From Pseudomonas serbica (GTDB lineage Bacteria > Pseudomonadota > Gammaproteobacteria > Pseudomonadales > Pseudomonadaceae), in NCBI RefSeq assembly GCF_028823535.1, contig NZ_JAQIYM010000004.1:310001-374000 (forward strand): a stretch of 64,000 nucleotides of DNA, in the 5' to 3' direction. The notes under the pieces are model-generated. The model did not search any database, was not told the DNA's origin, and saw nothing but the letters and a program-made list of their open reading frames with translations. Within the stretch, counting starts at the first letter, position 1, and each line of letters starts with the position of its first letter. Shown piece after piece: positions 17,631-27,520 of this stretch. The translations under genes and the position numbers were made by a program.

Positions 17631-18925
17631 TGATTCAACGCTCCCTGCGCTATGTACTGGGCACCCTGGTAGTGGTGGCCCTGATTCTCGGTGGTGGCTA
17701 CTGGTACCTCAAACGCCCGGCCCCGGAACCGACCCTCGAACAATTACCCGCTGCCGGCGGCGCGGCCATGACCCGGGTCATCCCCGGCACCACGGCAAAA
17801 GCCCAGGTACTGGTGGCGGTCAACGAAGACCAGAAGCTCAGCGACAAGCAATTGCTGACCCTGAGTCGCAGCGGTTCGGCGCAGATTGTCCAGGTGATCC
17901 TGCCCAAGGACTGCCTGCTGCAAAGCCGTGCCCTGCAGTCGGGCCTGCGGGAACTGAAGGGCCCGGCCACGCTGGTCAGCGGCATAGGCCCAGGCGCGGT
18001 GCTGGCCTGGCGCTGGCTGTCCGAGCAGAAGAACGACAACGCCCAGGCCGTGTCGGTGGACCTGGCGCTGGAAAAACCCGGCTGCACCCACCTGCTGCCA
18101 AAGAGCGCTGCTCATGGCCACTGGCTGGTGGCGTGGAACGACAACCCGGACGACACCAGCGCCGGTTTCGTGCGAGACCAGCCCAACGCCGAAACCAGCA
18201 TCAGCGACTACGACATCAACCTGCCGCAAGTGTTGAACAACGAACTGCGCAAACTGCTGGTCGGTGGCGACAAGGACGCCGGTGGCCTGCAGATCCCGGT
18301 GGTGGAAGTGCCCGCCGGCCAGGCCAAGGATACGGTTACCCTGTTCCTGTCGGGCGATGGCGGCTGGCGCGACCTCGACCGCGACGTCGCGGGCGAGATG
18401 GCCAAGATCGGCTACCCCGTGGTCGGCATCGACACCCTGCGCTACTACTGGCAGCACAAGAGCCCCGAGCAAAGCGCCCTGGACCTCGCCGAGCTGATGC
18501 AGCACTACCGGCAGAAATGGGGCACCAAGCGCTTCATCCTGACCGGTTACTCGTTCGGCGCCGATGTGCTGCCGGCGATCTACAACCGCCTGGCAGAGTC
18601 CGAGCAGCAGCGCGTCGACGCCATTATCCTGTTGGCCTTCGCCCGCACCGGCAGCTTCGAAATCGAAGTCGAGGGTTGGCTCGGCAACGCCGGCAAGGAA
18701 GCCGCCACCGGCCCGGAAATGGCCAAGTTGCCCGCCGCCAAAGTGGTGTGCATCTACGGTGAGGAAGAAGTCGACGAAAGCGGCTGCACCGACAAGAGCG
18801 CGGTGGGCGAAGCGATCAAGTTGCCCGGTGGTCACCACTTCGATGAAAACTACCCGGCCCTGGCCCAGCGGTTGGTGGATGTGATCGAGAAGCGGCAAGC
18901 GCAGCAAACAGAAGCTCAAGAGTGA
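17630..18925 (+). CDS. AcvB/VirJ-family periplasmic hydrolase
   Basis: This 431-aa protein has an N-terminal membrane anchor or signal (residues 5-26, LRYVLGTLVVVALILGGGYW). The C-terminal half is an alpha/beta hydrolase with VTLFLSGDGGWRDLDRDVA and the nucleophile motif LTGYSFGADV, GYSFG fitting GxSxG. The P. aeruginosa homologue PA0919, encoded with mprF, hydrolyses alanyl-phosphatidylglycerol in the periplasm. Agrobacterium AcvB does the same for lysyl-PG. The 1-nt overlap with mprF fits a synthesis/turnover pair that sets aminoacylated lipid levels. It ends before a strong terminator and is convergent with kup. Confidence 0.93.
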   Translation: MIQRSLRYVLGTLVVVALILGGGYWYLKRPAPEPTLEQLPAAGGAAMTRVIPGTTAKAQVLVAVNEDQKLSDKQLLTLSRSGSAQIVQVILPKDCLLQSRALQSGLRELKGPATLVSGIGPGAVLAWRWLSEQKNDNAQAVSVDLALEKPGCTHLLPKSAAHGHWLVAWNDNPDDTSAGFVRDQPNAETSISDYDINLPQVLNNELRKLLVGGDKDAGGLQIPVVEVPAGQAKDTVTLFLSGDGGWRDLDRDVAGEMAKIGYPVVGIDTLRYYWQHKSPEQSALDLAELMQHYRQKWGTKRFILTGYSFGADVLPAIYNRLAESEQQRVDAIILLAFARTGSFEIEVEGWLGNAGKEAATGPEMAKLPAAKVVCIYGEEEVDESGCTDKSAVGEAIKLPGGHHFDENYPALAQRLVDVIEKRQAQQTEAQE

Positions 18926-18935
18926 TCTGAGCCGC

Positions 18936-18977
18936 ACAAAAAAGCCCCCGCTGCCGTTCGGTTGCGGGGGCTTTTTC
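18936..18977 (+). terminator. Terminator of the mprF operon
   Basis: AAAAAAGCCCCCGCTGCCG pairs with the GGTTGCGGGGGCTTTTT arm. It is a strong GC stem with T run, 11 bases after the stop. A near-copy lies exactly 190 bases downstream at 19126. Confidence 0.93.
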
Positions 18978-19001
18978 ATTCCTGCAAGCACCAGAAATCC
19001 A

Positions 19002-19095
19002 AATGTGGGAGCGGGCTTGCTCGCGAAAGCGGTGGGTCAGGCGACATCACTGTCGATTGTCAGTCCGTCTTCGCGAGCAAGCCCGCTCCCACATT
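19002..19095. repeat. REPIN between two terminators
   Basis: TGTGGGAGCGGGCTTGCTCG (from 19004) and its reverse complement (to 19095) enclose about 45 bases. It lies between the mprF-operon terminator and the kup terminator. Confidence 0.92.
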
Positions 19096-19125
19096 CTGGA
19101 TCGTTGTCGCCTTCAGGCAATGTAC

Positions 19126-19168
19126 ACAAAAAAGCCCCCGCTGCCGCAAGGCAACGGGGGCTTTTTTA
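19126..19168 (-). terminator. Terminator of kup
   Basis: AAAAAAGCCCCCGCTGCCG, loop CAA and GGCAACGGGGGCTTTTTT form a stem with A and T runs on both sides, so it works in both directions. It is 6 bases beyond the kup stop. Confidence 0.9.
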
Positions 19169-19173
19169 TCGGC

Positions 19174-21075
19174 TTACATTTCTACCTGCGTCCCCAGTTC
19201 AATCACCCGGTTCAGCGGCAAATTGAAGAAGCGCAAATTGCCGTTGGCGTTCTGCAACATGAACGCGAACAACCCCTCGCGCCAGCGGGCCATGCCTTCG
19301 AGCTTGGAGGCGATGACCGTCTCGCGACTGAGGAAGTACGTGGTGCGCATCGGGCTGAAGTCCAGCTCATCGAGATGACACAGTTTCAGCGCTTTCGGCA
19401 CGTCCGGCTCGTCGGTGAAACCGAAATGCAGGATCACCCGGAAGAAGCCTTCGCCGTAGGATTCAACCTCAAAGCGTCGGCTCGCCGGCACGCGCGGGAT
19501 ATCTTCGTAGACCACCGTCAGCAGCACCACCTGTTCGTGCAGCACCTGGTTATGCAGCAGGTTGTGCAACAGCGCGTGGGGCACGGCGTCCGGGCGCGCG
19601 GTGAGGAACACCGCCGTGCCCTGCACGCGGTGCGGCGGCTGCACGGCGATGCTGCTGATGAAAATCTCCAGCGGCAGGCCACCCTCGTCGATTCGCTCCA
19701 CAAGCAGCTGCTTGCCGCGCTTCCAGGTGGTCATCAACACGAACAGCGCGATACCGGCAATCACCGGGAACGCACCACCCTGGACGATCTTCGGCACGTT
19801 GGCGGCGAAGTACACTCCGTCCACCAGCAGGAAGCCCAACAGGACAGGCACCGCCAGCACCGGTGGCCACTTCCACAACAGCAGTATCACCGCCGACACC
19901 AGGATACTGGTCATCAGCATGGTCCCGGTCACCGCCACGCCGTAGGCCGAGGCCAGGGCACCGGAGGATTCGAAACCCAGCACCAGGAGCACCACGCCGA
20001 CCATCAGCGCCCAGTTCACCGCGCCGATGTAGATCTGGCCCTGCTCGGCGCTGGAGGTGTGTTGGATGTGCATGCGCGGTATGTAGCCGAGCTGGATCGC
20101 CTGGCGGGTCAGGGAGAACGCCCCGGAAATCACCGCCTGGGAAGCGATCACCGTGGCCAGGGTCGACAGCGCCACCAGCGGAATCAGCGCCCAGCTTGGC
20201 GCCAGCAGGTAAAACGGGTTACGTGCGGCTTCCGGATCGCCCAGTAGCAGCGCCCCCTGGCCGAAATAATTGAGCACCAGCGCCGGCAGCACCAGGATGA
20301 ACCAGGCACGGGCAATCGGCTTGCGGCCGAAGTGGCCCATGTCGGCATACAGCGCCTCGGCACCGGTCAATGCCAGCACTACCGCGCCAAGGATCGCAAC
20401 GCCCATGCCCGGGTGCACGACGAAGAAGCGCACGCCCCACGCCGGGTTCATCGCCTGCAGCACTTCTGGGTGCTGGATGATCCCATGGACACCCAATGCC
20501 CCGAGCACCACGAACCAGGTGACCATGATCGGCCCGAACAGGATGCCGATGCGCGCGGTGCCGTGACGCTGGATCAGGAACAGCCCTACCAGCACCACCA
20601 GCGACAGCGGCACCACCCAGTGGTCGATGCCGTCGAAGGCCAGCCCCAGGCCCTCAATGGCCGAGAGTACGGAAATCGCCGGGGTGATCATGCTGTCGCC
20701 ATAAAACAACGCCGCACCGATCAGCCCGCAGACCACCAGCAGCGTGCGCAATTTCGCATGCCCTGCCGCCGCCCGCCGGGCGAGCGCGGTCAAGGCCATG
20801 ATCCCGCCTTCGCCCTGGTTGTCGGCGCGCAGGACAAACATCATGTACTTGATCGACACGACCCAGATCAGCGACCAGAAGATCAGTGCCAGAATGCCCA
20901 GCACGCCATCATGGTTGACCGGTACGCCATAGCCCCCCGAAAACACTTCCTTGAGGGTGTACAGCGGGCTCGTGCCGATATCGCCATAAACCACCCCGAC
21001 CGCCGCGACCAGCATGCCAATAGGCTTGGCCGCCGAGTGACCGGCACCCTCAGCCTGACTACTTGCCTGACCCAT
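19174..21075 (-). CDS. kup: Low-affinity potassium uptake protein Kup
   Basis: This 633-aa inner-membrane K+/H+ symporter of the KUP/HAK/KT family matches the family length. The N-terminal segment has [17 protein letters not shown], the family signature. Twelve hydrophobic helices fill residues 20-450, and a soluble C-terminal domain of about 180 residues ends [28 protein letters not shown] is another conserved block. The gene is monocistronic, with nearly 290 bases between its start and divergent rimO. No c-di-AMP riboswitch-like structure was noticed in that gap. Confidence 0.96.
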   Translation of the reverse strand: MGQASSQAEGAGHSAAKPIGMLVAAVGVVYGDIGTSPLYTLKEVFSGGYGVPVNHDGVLGILALIFWSLIWVVSIKYMMFVLRADNQGEGGIMALTALARRAAAGHAKLRTLLVVCGLIGAALFYGDSMITPAISVLSAIEGLGLAFDGIDHWVVPLSLVVLVGLFLIQRHGTARIGILFGPIMVTWFVVLGALGVHGIIQHPEVLQAMNPAWGVRFFVVHPGMGVAILGAVVLALTGAEALYADMGHFGRKPIARAWFILVLPALVLNYFGQGALLLGDPEAARNPFYLLAPSWALIPLVALSTLATVIASQAVISGAFSLTRQAIQLGYIPRMHIQHTSSAEQGQIYIGAVNWALMVGVVLLVLGFESSGALASAYGVAVTGTMLMTSILVSAVILLLWKWPPVLAVPVLLGFLLVDGVYFAANVPKIVQGGAFPVIAGIALFVLMTTWKRGKQLLVERIDEGGLPLEIFISSIAVQPPHRVQGTAVFLTARPDAVPHALLHNLLHNQVLHEQVVLLTVVYEDIPRVPASRRFEVESYGEGFFRVILHFGFTDEPDVPKALKLCHLDELDFSPMRTTYFLSRETVIASKLEGMARWREGLFAFMLQNANGNLRFFNLPLNRVIELGTQVEM

Positions 21076-21364
21076 CCACCACTCCTACTACCCAGACCTG
21101 GGCTTCTATGAAGAAGCACTATGCTTTGTCACGCAGCATGCGCTGTTTTACTTGCTGTTACAGACGTTTCGTTGACTGTAAAAAATCGGTAAAGCCCAAC
21201 GGCGCGAAGCATAGCGCAGCACTCGTCGTATTTCCCTGCATAAAGCTGGTCAACTGCGTCCGCCATCGATAGAATTGCGCACTTTTTGACCAGAGGCGCA
21301 ACATGGCGCCCGTCTGTCGCCTTGCCGTCTTCGGCTGGAGGCGTCACAAATACCGAGGTTAGAC

Positions 21365-22702
<1,338 letters not shown>

Positions 22703-22716
22703 ACGCAAAAAATACG

Positions 22717-22754
22717 AAAAGCCCTGCTCTCTTGACGAGATGCGGGGCTTTTTT
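22717..22754 (+). terminator. Terminator of rimO
   Basis: AAAAGCCCTGC and GCGGGGCTTTTTT form an interrupted stem with a T run, 14 bases after the rimO stop codon. Confidence 0.88.
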
Positions 22755-22814
22755 ACGGCTATCGTTTGGAGAGGAACGGATTCTCATCTCCAACAACCCA
22801 AGGGGCAGGCTGGC

Positions 22815-23288
22815 ATGCGCCAACATTCGGTCATTCATACACCGAAACAAAGCGACTACGAAGAACTGACCCGGGTCTGGGAGGCCTCGGTCCGTGCTAC
22901 CCACGATTTTCTGCCGGACAGCTACATCGAACTGTTGAAGAACCTGGTGCTGACCCGCTACCTCGACGCGGTGATGCTGATCTGCACCAAAGACCCGCAG
23001 CAGCGAATCACCGGGTTCGCCGGCGTCGCGGCGGGCAAGATCGAGATGCTCTTCATCGACCCGGCGCACCGCGGCCAGGGCCTTGGCAAGCGCTTACTGC
23101 GCTACGCCCTGGAAAACCTCAATGCCGATGAACTGGACGTCAACGAACAGAACCCGCAAGCCCTGGGGTTTTACTTCAAGCAGGGCTTCGAGGTGATCGG
23201 GCGTTCGGAGGTCGATGGCATGGGGCAGCCCTATCCGCTGTTGCATATGCGGTTGCGGCAGAATCAGCAGCGCTCACACCACGGCTGA
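22815..23288 (+). CDS. GNAT acetyltransferase (YjaB type)
   Basis: This 157-aa protein starts at ATG 22815, with AGGGGCAGG upstream. It has the GNAT acetyl-CoA motif A in LFIDPAHRGQGLGKRLL (RGQGLG is the pyrophosphate loop) and motif B in NEQNPQALGFYFKQGFEVIGR. The closest family I recognise is E. coli YjaB, which shares ATHDFL near the N terminus and the GRSEVD...PYPLL ending. YjaB acetylates protein lysines in vitro, and the substrate in Pseudomonas is unknown. It lies between the rimO terminator and the pseudouridine-synthase-like gene and may be transcribed with the latter. Confidence 0.88.
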   Translation: MRQHSVIHTPKQSDYEELTRVWEASVRATHDFLPDSYIELLKNLVLTRYLDAVMLICTKDPQQRITGFAGVAAGKIEMLFIDPAHRGQGLGKRLLRYALENLNADELDVNEQNPQALGFYFKQGFEVIGRSEVDGMGQPYPLLHMRLRQNQQRSHHG

Positions 23289-23368
23289 CACAACTCCCAC
23301 AAATGGAACCGGGCTTAACCGGCGCCAGGCAGGTACAATGCCCACCCCTTTTTTGTTACGGCCCTGTC

Positions 23369-24079
23369 ATGACTGACCCGATTCGTCTCTCCAAACGCCT
23401 CATCGAACTCGTCGGCTGTTCCCGTCGGGAGGCTGAGCTGTTCATCGAGGGCGGCTGGGTCACCGTCGACGGCGAAGTCGTCGACGAGCCGCAGTTCAAA
23501 GTCGCCGACCAGAAAGTCGAGCTGGACAAGGACGCCAAGGCCACCGCGCCGGAGCCAGTGACCATCCTGCTCAACGTGCCCGCGGGCATGGACGTGGAAA
23601 GCGCCATGGCGACCATCAGCGCCGAAACCCTGAGCGAGGAGCACCGTTACGGCAAGCGCCCGCTCAAGGGCCATTTCCAGCGCCTGACCGCCAGCACCGA
23701 CCTGCAGGCCAATGCCAGCGGTTTGCTGGTGTTCACCCAGGACTGGAAGATCCTGCGCAAGCTCACCGCCGACTCCAGCAAGATCGAGCAGGAATACGTG
23801 GTCGAAGTCGAAGGCAACATGGTTGAGCATGGCCTCAATCGCCTGCAGCACGGCCTGACCTACAAGGGTAAGGAACTGCCGCCGGTCAAGGCCAGCTGGC
23901 AGAACGAAAACCGTCTGCGCTTCGCCATGAAGAACCCGCAACCGGGCGTGATCGCCCTGTTCTGCCAGGCCGTCGGCCTGAAGGTCGTGGGCATACGTCG
24001 CATCCGTATCGGCGGCGTGTCCATTGGCAAGGTGCCTCTGGGGCAATGGCGCTACCTGTCCGGCAAAGAGAAGTTCTAA
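23369..24079 (+). CDS. S4-domain pseudouridine-synthase-like protein with altered active site
   Basis: This 236-aa protein has the layout of an RsuA/RluB/RluF-family enzyme. An S4 RNA-binding domain (residues 5-50, RLSKRLIELVGCSRREAELFI) is followed by the synthase fold, with EQEYVVEVEG and the C-terminal RIRIGGVSIGKVPLGQWR block conserved. The catalytic motif GRLDxxTxGLL reads TDLQANASGLL (residues 110-120), which puts Gln113 where the nucleophilic Asp should be. The usual LLNKP also reads LLNVP. It may be an RNA-binding protein that has lost catalysis, or may use Asp111. No partner gene is evident. Confidence 0.85.
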   Translation: MTDPIRLSKRLIELVGCSRREAELFIEGGWVTVDGEVVDEPQFKVADQKVELDKDAKATAPEPVTILLNVPAGMDVESAMATISAETLSEEHRYGKRPLKGHFQRLTASTDLQANASGLLVFTQDWKILRKLTADSSKIEQEYVVEVEGNMVEHGLNRLQHGLTYKGKELPPVKASWQNENRLRFAMKNPQPGVIALFCQAVGLKVVGIRRIRIGGVSIGKVPLGQWRYLSGKEKF

Positions 24080-24153
24080 GGCTTCTCACGCCGCCACACA
24101 TTCTGGCGCCGCGGCTATGCGGCGCCCACTGCTGAATATCAGGATTGCACACC

Positions 24154-24624
24154 ATGATTCATAACGACGTACTGCGCAGCGTGCGCTACATGCTCGACAT
24201 CAGTGACAAGAAAGTCATCGAGATCATCAAGCTCGGCGGCATGGACGTGACCTTGCCGGACCTGCTGACCTACCTCGACAAGAAAGAGGAAGACGAAGAA
24301 GGCTTCGTACGCTGCCCGGACGAAGTCATGGCGCATTTCCTCGACGGCCTGGTGATCTTCAAGCGCGGCAAGGACGAAAACCGCCCACCGCAGCCAATCG
24401 AAGTGCCGGTGACCAACAACATCATCCTGAAAAAGCTGCGCGTGGCCTTCGAGCTGAAAGAAGACGACATGCACGCGATCCTCAAGGCCGCCGAGTTCCC
24501 TGTCTCCAAACCTGAGTTGAGCGCGCTGTTCCGCAAGTTTGGCCATACCAACTACCGCCCGTGTGGCGACCAGCTGCTGCGCAACTTCCTCAAGGGCCTG
24601 ACCCTGCGTGTGCGCCCGCAATAA
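24154..24624 (+). CDS. DUF1456 family protein (YehS type)
   Basis: This 156-aa cytoplasmic protein is built of two repeats of the same about 70-residue unit. The first begins IHNDVLRSVRYMLDISDKKV, and the second begins TNNIILKKLRVAFELKEDDM. Each contains an acidic-hydrophobic pattern ending near FLDGL or FLKGL. This is the DUF1456 architecture. The function is unknown. ATG 24154 is preferred to the in-frame TTG three codons earlier, since AGGA lies upstream at normal distance. It stands alone and is followed by a REPIN. Confidence 0.9.
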   Translation: MIHNDVLRSVRYMLDISDKKVIEIIKLGGMDVTLPDLLTYLDKKEEDEEGFVRCPDEVMAHFLDGLVIFKRGKDENRPPQPIEVPVTNNIILKKLRVAFELKEDDMHAILKAAEFPVSKPELSALFRKFGHTNYRPCGDQLLRNFLKGLTLRVRPQ

Positions 24625-24643
24625 CCTCGACGCTGATCGCCCA

Positions 24644-24726
24644 TGTAGGAGCTGGCTTGCCAGCGAAGGCGGCTGGTTGATCGCCGCAAGGCTCTCGGGC
24701 CCTTCGCTGGCAAGCCAGCTCCTACA
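24644..24726. repeat. REPIN
   Basis: TGTAGGAGCTGGCTTGCCAG and its reverse complement flank about 40 bases. This is the GCTTGCCAGC subtype, different from the GCTTGCTCGC subtype elsewhere in the window. Confidence 0.92.
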
Positions 24727-24833
24727 GGGGTCGACGTCCGGCCGTATGGCTTCCCATTCCGCGCAAAAATAATGGCTCCGCTTCCTGCGACTGACGGCTA
24801 GGGTGTAATGACCTTCTGTCTTCAGGATTCGCC

Positions 24834-25604
24834 ATGCATTCCTACTTTTCCCTGCAAGGCCGCACCGCACTGGTGACCGGCGGAACCCGCGGCATCGGCA
24901 AAATGATCGCCAAGGCCTATGTCGAGGCTGGCGCCACCGTTTACGTCTGTGCCCGCGATGTCGAAGCCTGCCGGCAAACCGCCGATGAGCTCGGCGCGCT
25001 CGGACGCTGTCACGCCGTGGCCGCCAACCTGGCGACTGAAGAAGGCGTGCAGCAACTGGCCACGCGCCTGGGCGAGCAGATGACCCACCTCGATATTCTG
25101 GTAAACAACGCCGGCACCACGTGGGGGGCGCCATTGGAAAGCTACCCGATCAAGGGCTGGGAAAAGGTCATGCAGCTGAATGTGACTTCCGTATTCAACT
25201 GCATCCAGCAATTTCTGCCGCTGTTACGCAAGGCCGGTTCGCCCGCGAACCCGGCACGTATCATCAATATCGGTTCAGTCGCCGGGATTTCATCCTTCGG
25301 CGAACAGGCGTATGCCTACGGACCGAGCAAAGCAGCCTTGCATCAACTGTCGCGGATTCTGGCGCGGGAACTGGTGAGCCAGCACATCAACGTCAACGTG
25401 ATCGCCCCGGGGCGCTTCCCGAGCAAGATGACCCAGCACATCGGCCATGACGAGCAGGCATTGGCGCAGGACACCGCGCTGATCCCGATGAAGCGCTGGG
25501 GACGCGAGGAAGAAATGGCGGCGCTGGCGATCAGCCTGGCGAGTACGGCTGGGGCGTACATGACCGGGAACATCATTCCGCTGGACGGTGGGTTTAGCCT
25601 CTGA
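24834..25604 (+). CDS. rhlG: NADPH-dependent SDR oxidoreductase RhlG
   Basis: This 256-aa short-chain dehydrogenase has the nucleotide-binding motif TGGTRGIG at residues 15-22, NNAG, and the catalytic YGPSK (YxxxK) with the preceding serine in NIGSVAG. Length and many blocks (MHxYFSLxGR at the start, ESYP..GWEKVMQLNVTSVF, INVNVIAPGRFPS, and MTGN.IPLDGGF at the end) agree with P. aeruginosa RhlG. RhlG was described as a beta-ketoacyl reductase for rhamnolipid precursors, though that role is disputed. No rhlAB genes are visible, so its role here may be in PHA or fatty acid metabolism. It is a single gene between two REPINs. Confidence 0.88.
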   Translation: MHSYFSLQGRTALVTGGTRGIGKMIAKAYVEAGATVYVCARDVEACRQTADELGALGRCHAVAANLATEEGVQQLATRLGEQMTHLDILVNNAGTTWGAPLESYPIKGWEKVMQLNVTSVFNCIQQFLPLLRKAGSPANPARIINIGSVAGISSFGEQAYAYGPSKAALHQLSRILARELVSQHINVNVIAPGRFPSKMTQHIGHDEQALAQDTALIPMKRWGREEEMAALAISLASTAGAYMTGNIIPLDGGFSL

Positions 25605-25620
25605 AATCGGCGTTACGGCC

Positions 25621-25696
25621 TTCGCGAGCAAGCCCGCTCCCACACTGATCTCCTGTGTACCCTATATCAAATGTGGGAGCGGGCTTGCTCGCGAAG
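25621..25696. repeat. REP pair in outward (reversed) arrangement
   Basis: TTCGCGAGCAAGCCCGCTCC comes first (25621) and TGTGGGAGCGGGCTTGCTCG comes second (from 25673). The TGTGGGAG ends therefore face each other across a 27-base centre. This is the opposite order from the other REPINs in the window. Confidence 0.88.
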
Positions 25697-25772
25697 GGGC
25701 CGGCACAGGCACAACTGAATGCTGGTCGAACGGGTTATCATGCGCGCCTTAATTCTGCCTCGACCCCAAACC

Positions 25773-26471
25773 ATGACCTACAGCGTTTCCCCCATCGGCT
25801 TCGTACACTCCTGCTTCAAGGAGAAGTTCGCCATTCCGCGCCAACCGCAACTGGCCCCGGCCGCCCGTGGCGTACTGGAACTGGTGGCACCGTTCGATCA
25901 AGGGGATGCAGTGCAGGGCCTGGAGCAGGTCAGCCACGTGTGGCTGCTGTTCCTGTTCCACCAGGCCCTGGAGGAAAAACCACGGCTCAAAGTCCGCCCT
26001 CCGCGCCTTGGCGGCAACAAATCCATGGGCGTGTTCGCCACCCGCGCCACCCACCGACCTAACGGCATTGGCCAGTCAGTGGTCAAACTGGACAAGGTCG
26101 AAGCCGATCGCCTGTGGATATCCGGGATCGACCTGCTGGACGGTACACCGATCCTCGATATCAAACCCTACGTGCCTTACGCCGACATCATCGACACAGC
26201 CACCAACAGCATCGCCAGCGCCGCGCCACAACTGATTCCAGTACAGTGGACGAAGTCGGCCCTGCAACAGGCTCACGGGCATGCCCAGCGCCTTGAAGAG
26301 CCATTGGTTGAACTGATCGAGCAATGCCTGGCGCAAGATCCGCGCCCGGCGTACCAGACGCCTGTGCCGGAACGGGAATACGGTGCGCAATTCTGGGATG
26401 TGGATGTGCGCTGGCATTATCCGTGCCCCGAGCAGATCCGCGTGCTCGAAGTCATTCCCGCAAAGGGCTGA
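25773..26471 (+). CDS. trmO: tRNA (N6-threonylcarbamoyladenosine37-N6)-methyltransferase TrmO
   Basis: This 232-aa protein of the TsaA/YaeB family uses SAM to methylate t6A37 in tRNA-Thr. The beta-barrel N-terminal domain contains IGFVHSCFKEKFAIPRQP, VRPPRLGGNKSMGVFATR and the HRPNGIGQSVVKL block, all family signatures. LLDGTPILDIKPYVPYAD follows. The C-terminal part has AQDPRPAYQ and ends with VRWHY. The start MTYSVSPIGFVHS at 25773 matches the E. coli enzyme's start, and an upstream frame extension is rejected. The gene is also named tsaA in older annotations. REP repeats lie on both sides. Confidence 0.93.
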   Translation: MTYSVSPIGFVHSCFKEKFAIPRQPQLAPAARGVLELVAPFDQGDAVQGLEQVSHVWLLFLFHQALEEKPRLKVRPPRLGGNKSMGVFATRATHRPNGIGQSVVKLDKVEADRLWISGIDLLDGTPILDIKPYVPYADIIDTATNSIASAAPQLIPVQWTKSALQQAHGHAQRLEEPLVELIEQCLAQDPRPAYQTPVPEREYGAQFWDVDVRWHYPCPEQIRVLEVIPAKG

Positions 26472-26485
26472 ACACCAGAAACGAC

Positions 26486-26575
26486 TGTGGGAGCGAGCCT
26501 GCTCGCGATTGCGGTGTGACAGCCAACATTGATGTCGACTGACACTCCCCCATCGCGAGCAGGCTCGCTCCCACA
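26486..26575. repeat. REPIN
   Basis: TGTGGGAGCGAGCCTGCTCG and its reverse complement enclose about 45 bases between the convergent trmO and fpr genes. The GCGAGCCTGCTCGC core is a variant of the other copies. Confidence 0.92.
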
Positions 26576-26601
26576 GGTAAAACAAAAGCAGTTACTGGTG
26601 C

Positions 26602-27381
26602 TTATTTCTCGACGAACGCACGCTCGATCAGGTAATCACCCGGTTCGCGCATCCGCGGCGAAACCTTCAGGCCGAAGCTGTTCAGCACTTCGCTGGTCTC
26701 GTCGAGCATGCTCGGGCTACCGCACAGCATGGCGCGGTCGTCCTGCGGGTTGATCGGTGGCAGGCCGATGTCGCTGAACAGCTTGCCGCTGCGCATCAGG
26801 TCGGTCAGGCGACCTTCGTTCTCGAACGGCTCGCGGGTCACGGTCGGGTAGTAGATCAACTTGTCACGCAGGGCGTCGCCGAAGAACTCGTTCTGCGGCA
26901 AGTGCTCGGTGATGAACTCGCGGTAGGCGACTTCATTGACGTAACGCACGCCGTGGCACAGGATCACTTTTTCGAAACGCTCGTAGGTTTCCGGGTCCTG
27001 GATGACGCTCATGAACGGCGCCAGGCCGGTACCGGTACTGAGCAGGTACAGATGTTTGCCAGGCTTCAAGTCATCCAGCACCAGCGTGCCGGTAGGCTTC
27101 TTGCTGATGATGATCTCGTCGCCTTCCTTCAGATGCTGCAGCTGGGAAGTCAGCGGACCATCAGGCACCTTGATGCTGAAGAACTCGAGATGCTCTTCCC
27201 AGTTCGGGCTGGCAATCGAGTAAGCGCGCATAAGCGGGCGGCCGTTGGGCTGTTGCAGGCCGATCATCACGAACTGACCGTTCTCGAAGCGCAGGCCCGG
27301 ATCACGGGTGCACTTGAAGCTGAACAGAGTGTCGTTCCAGTGATGAACACTGAGGACACGCTCGTGGTTCATGTTGCTCAT
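26602..27381 (-). CDS. fpr: Ferredoxin-NADP+ reductase
   Basis: This 259-aa FAD enzyme exchanges electrons between NADPH and ferredoxin or flavodoxin. The FAD motif RAYSIASP (RxYS) lies near residue 53, and the NADP motif GTGLAPF follows near residue 115. AMLCGSPSM and the C-terminal YLIERAFVEK are typical of the bacterial FprA type. The start MSNMNHERVLSVHHWN fits homologues. It is divergent from a LysR gene matching FinR, which activates fpr under superoxide stress in P. putida. The 139-base shared region holds a candidate operator. Confidence 0.96.
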   Translation of the reverse strand: MSNMNHERVLSVHHWNDTLFSFKCTRDPGLRFENGQFVMIGLQQPNGRPLMRAYSIASPNWEEHLEFFSIKVPDGPLTSQLQHLKEGDEIIISKKPTGTLVLDDLKPGKHLYLLSTGTGLAPFMSVIQDPETYERFEKVILCHGVRYVNEVAYREFITEHLPQNEFFGDALRDKLIYYPTVTREPFENEGRLTDLMRSGKLFSDIGLPPINPQDDRAMLCGSPSMLDETSEVLNSFGLKVSPRMREPGDYLIERAFVEK

Positions 27382-27495
27382 GTACGGGGACTCCTGGAGA
27401 TTGGGTCTGCGCTTGCTCTTTCTGGAAGAGACCGGCGGTGCGCAATTGCATCGCATTCTAATAGCGCCGACAATATCTGTTAACTGGATTATTAA

Positions 27496-27508
27496 GATAA
27501 GGGTTATC
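27496..27508. promoter_or_regulatory. Candidate operator in the fpr-finR intergenic region
   Basis: GATAAGGGTTATC is a perfect 5-bp inverted repeat with a 3-base spacer, 12 bases before the finR start. It could be a FinR site for autoregulation. It was chosen by symmetry only, and the true FinR box was not compared. Confidence 0.35.
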
Positions 27509-27520
27509 GGTTATATCGAT

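Noticed and set aside
24644..26575. Repeated palindromes considered as a CRISPR array
   Set aside because: The copies are isolated inverted pairs in separate intergenic gaps with no regular spacers and no cas genes.
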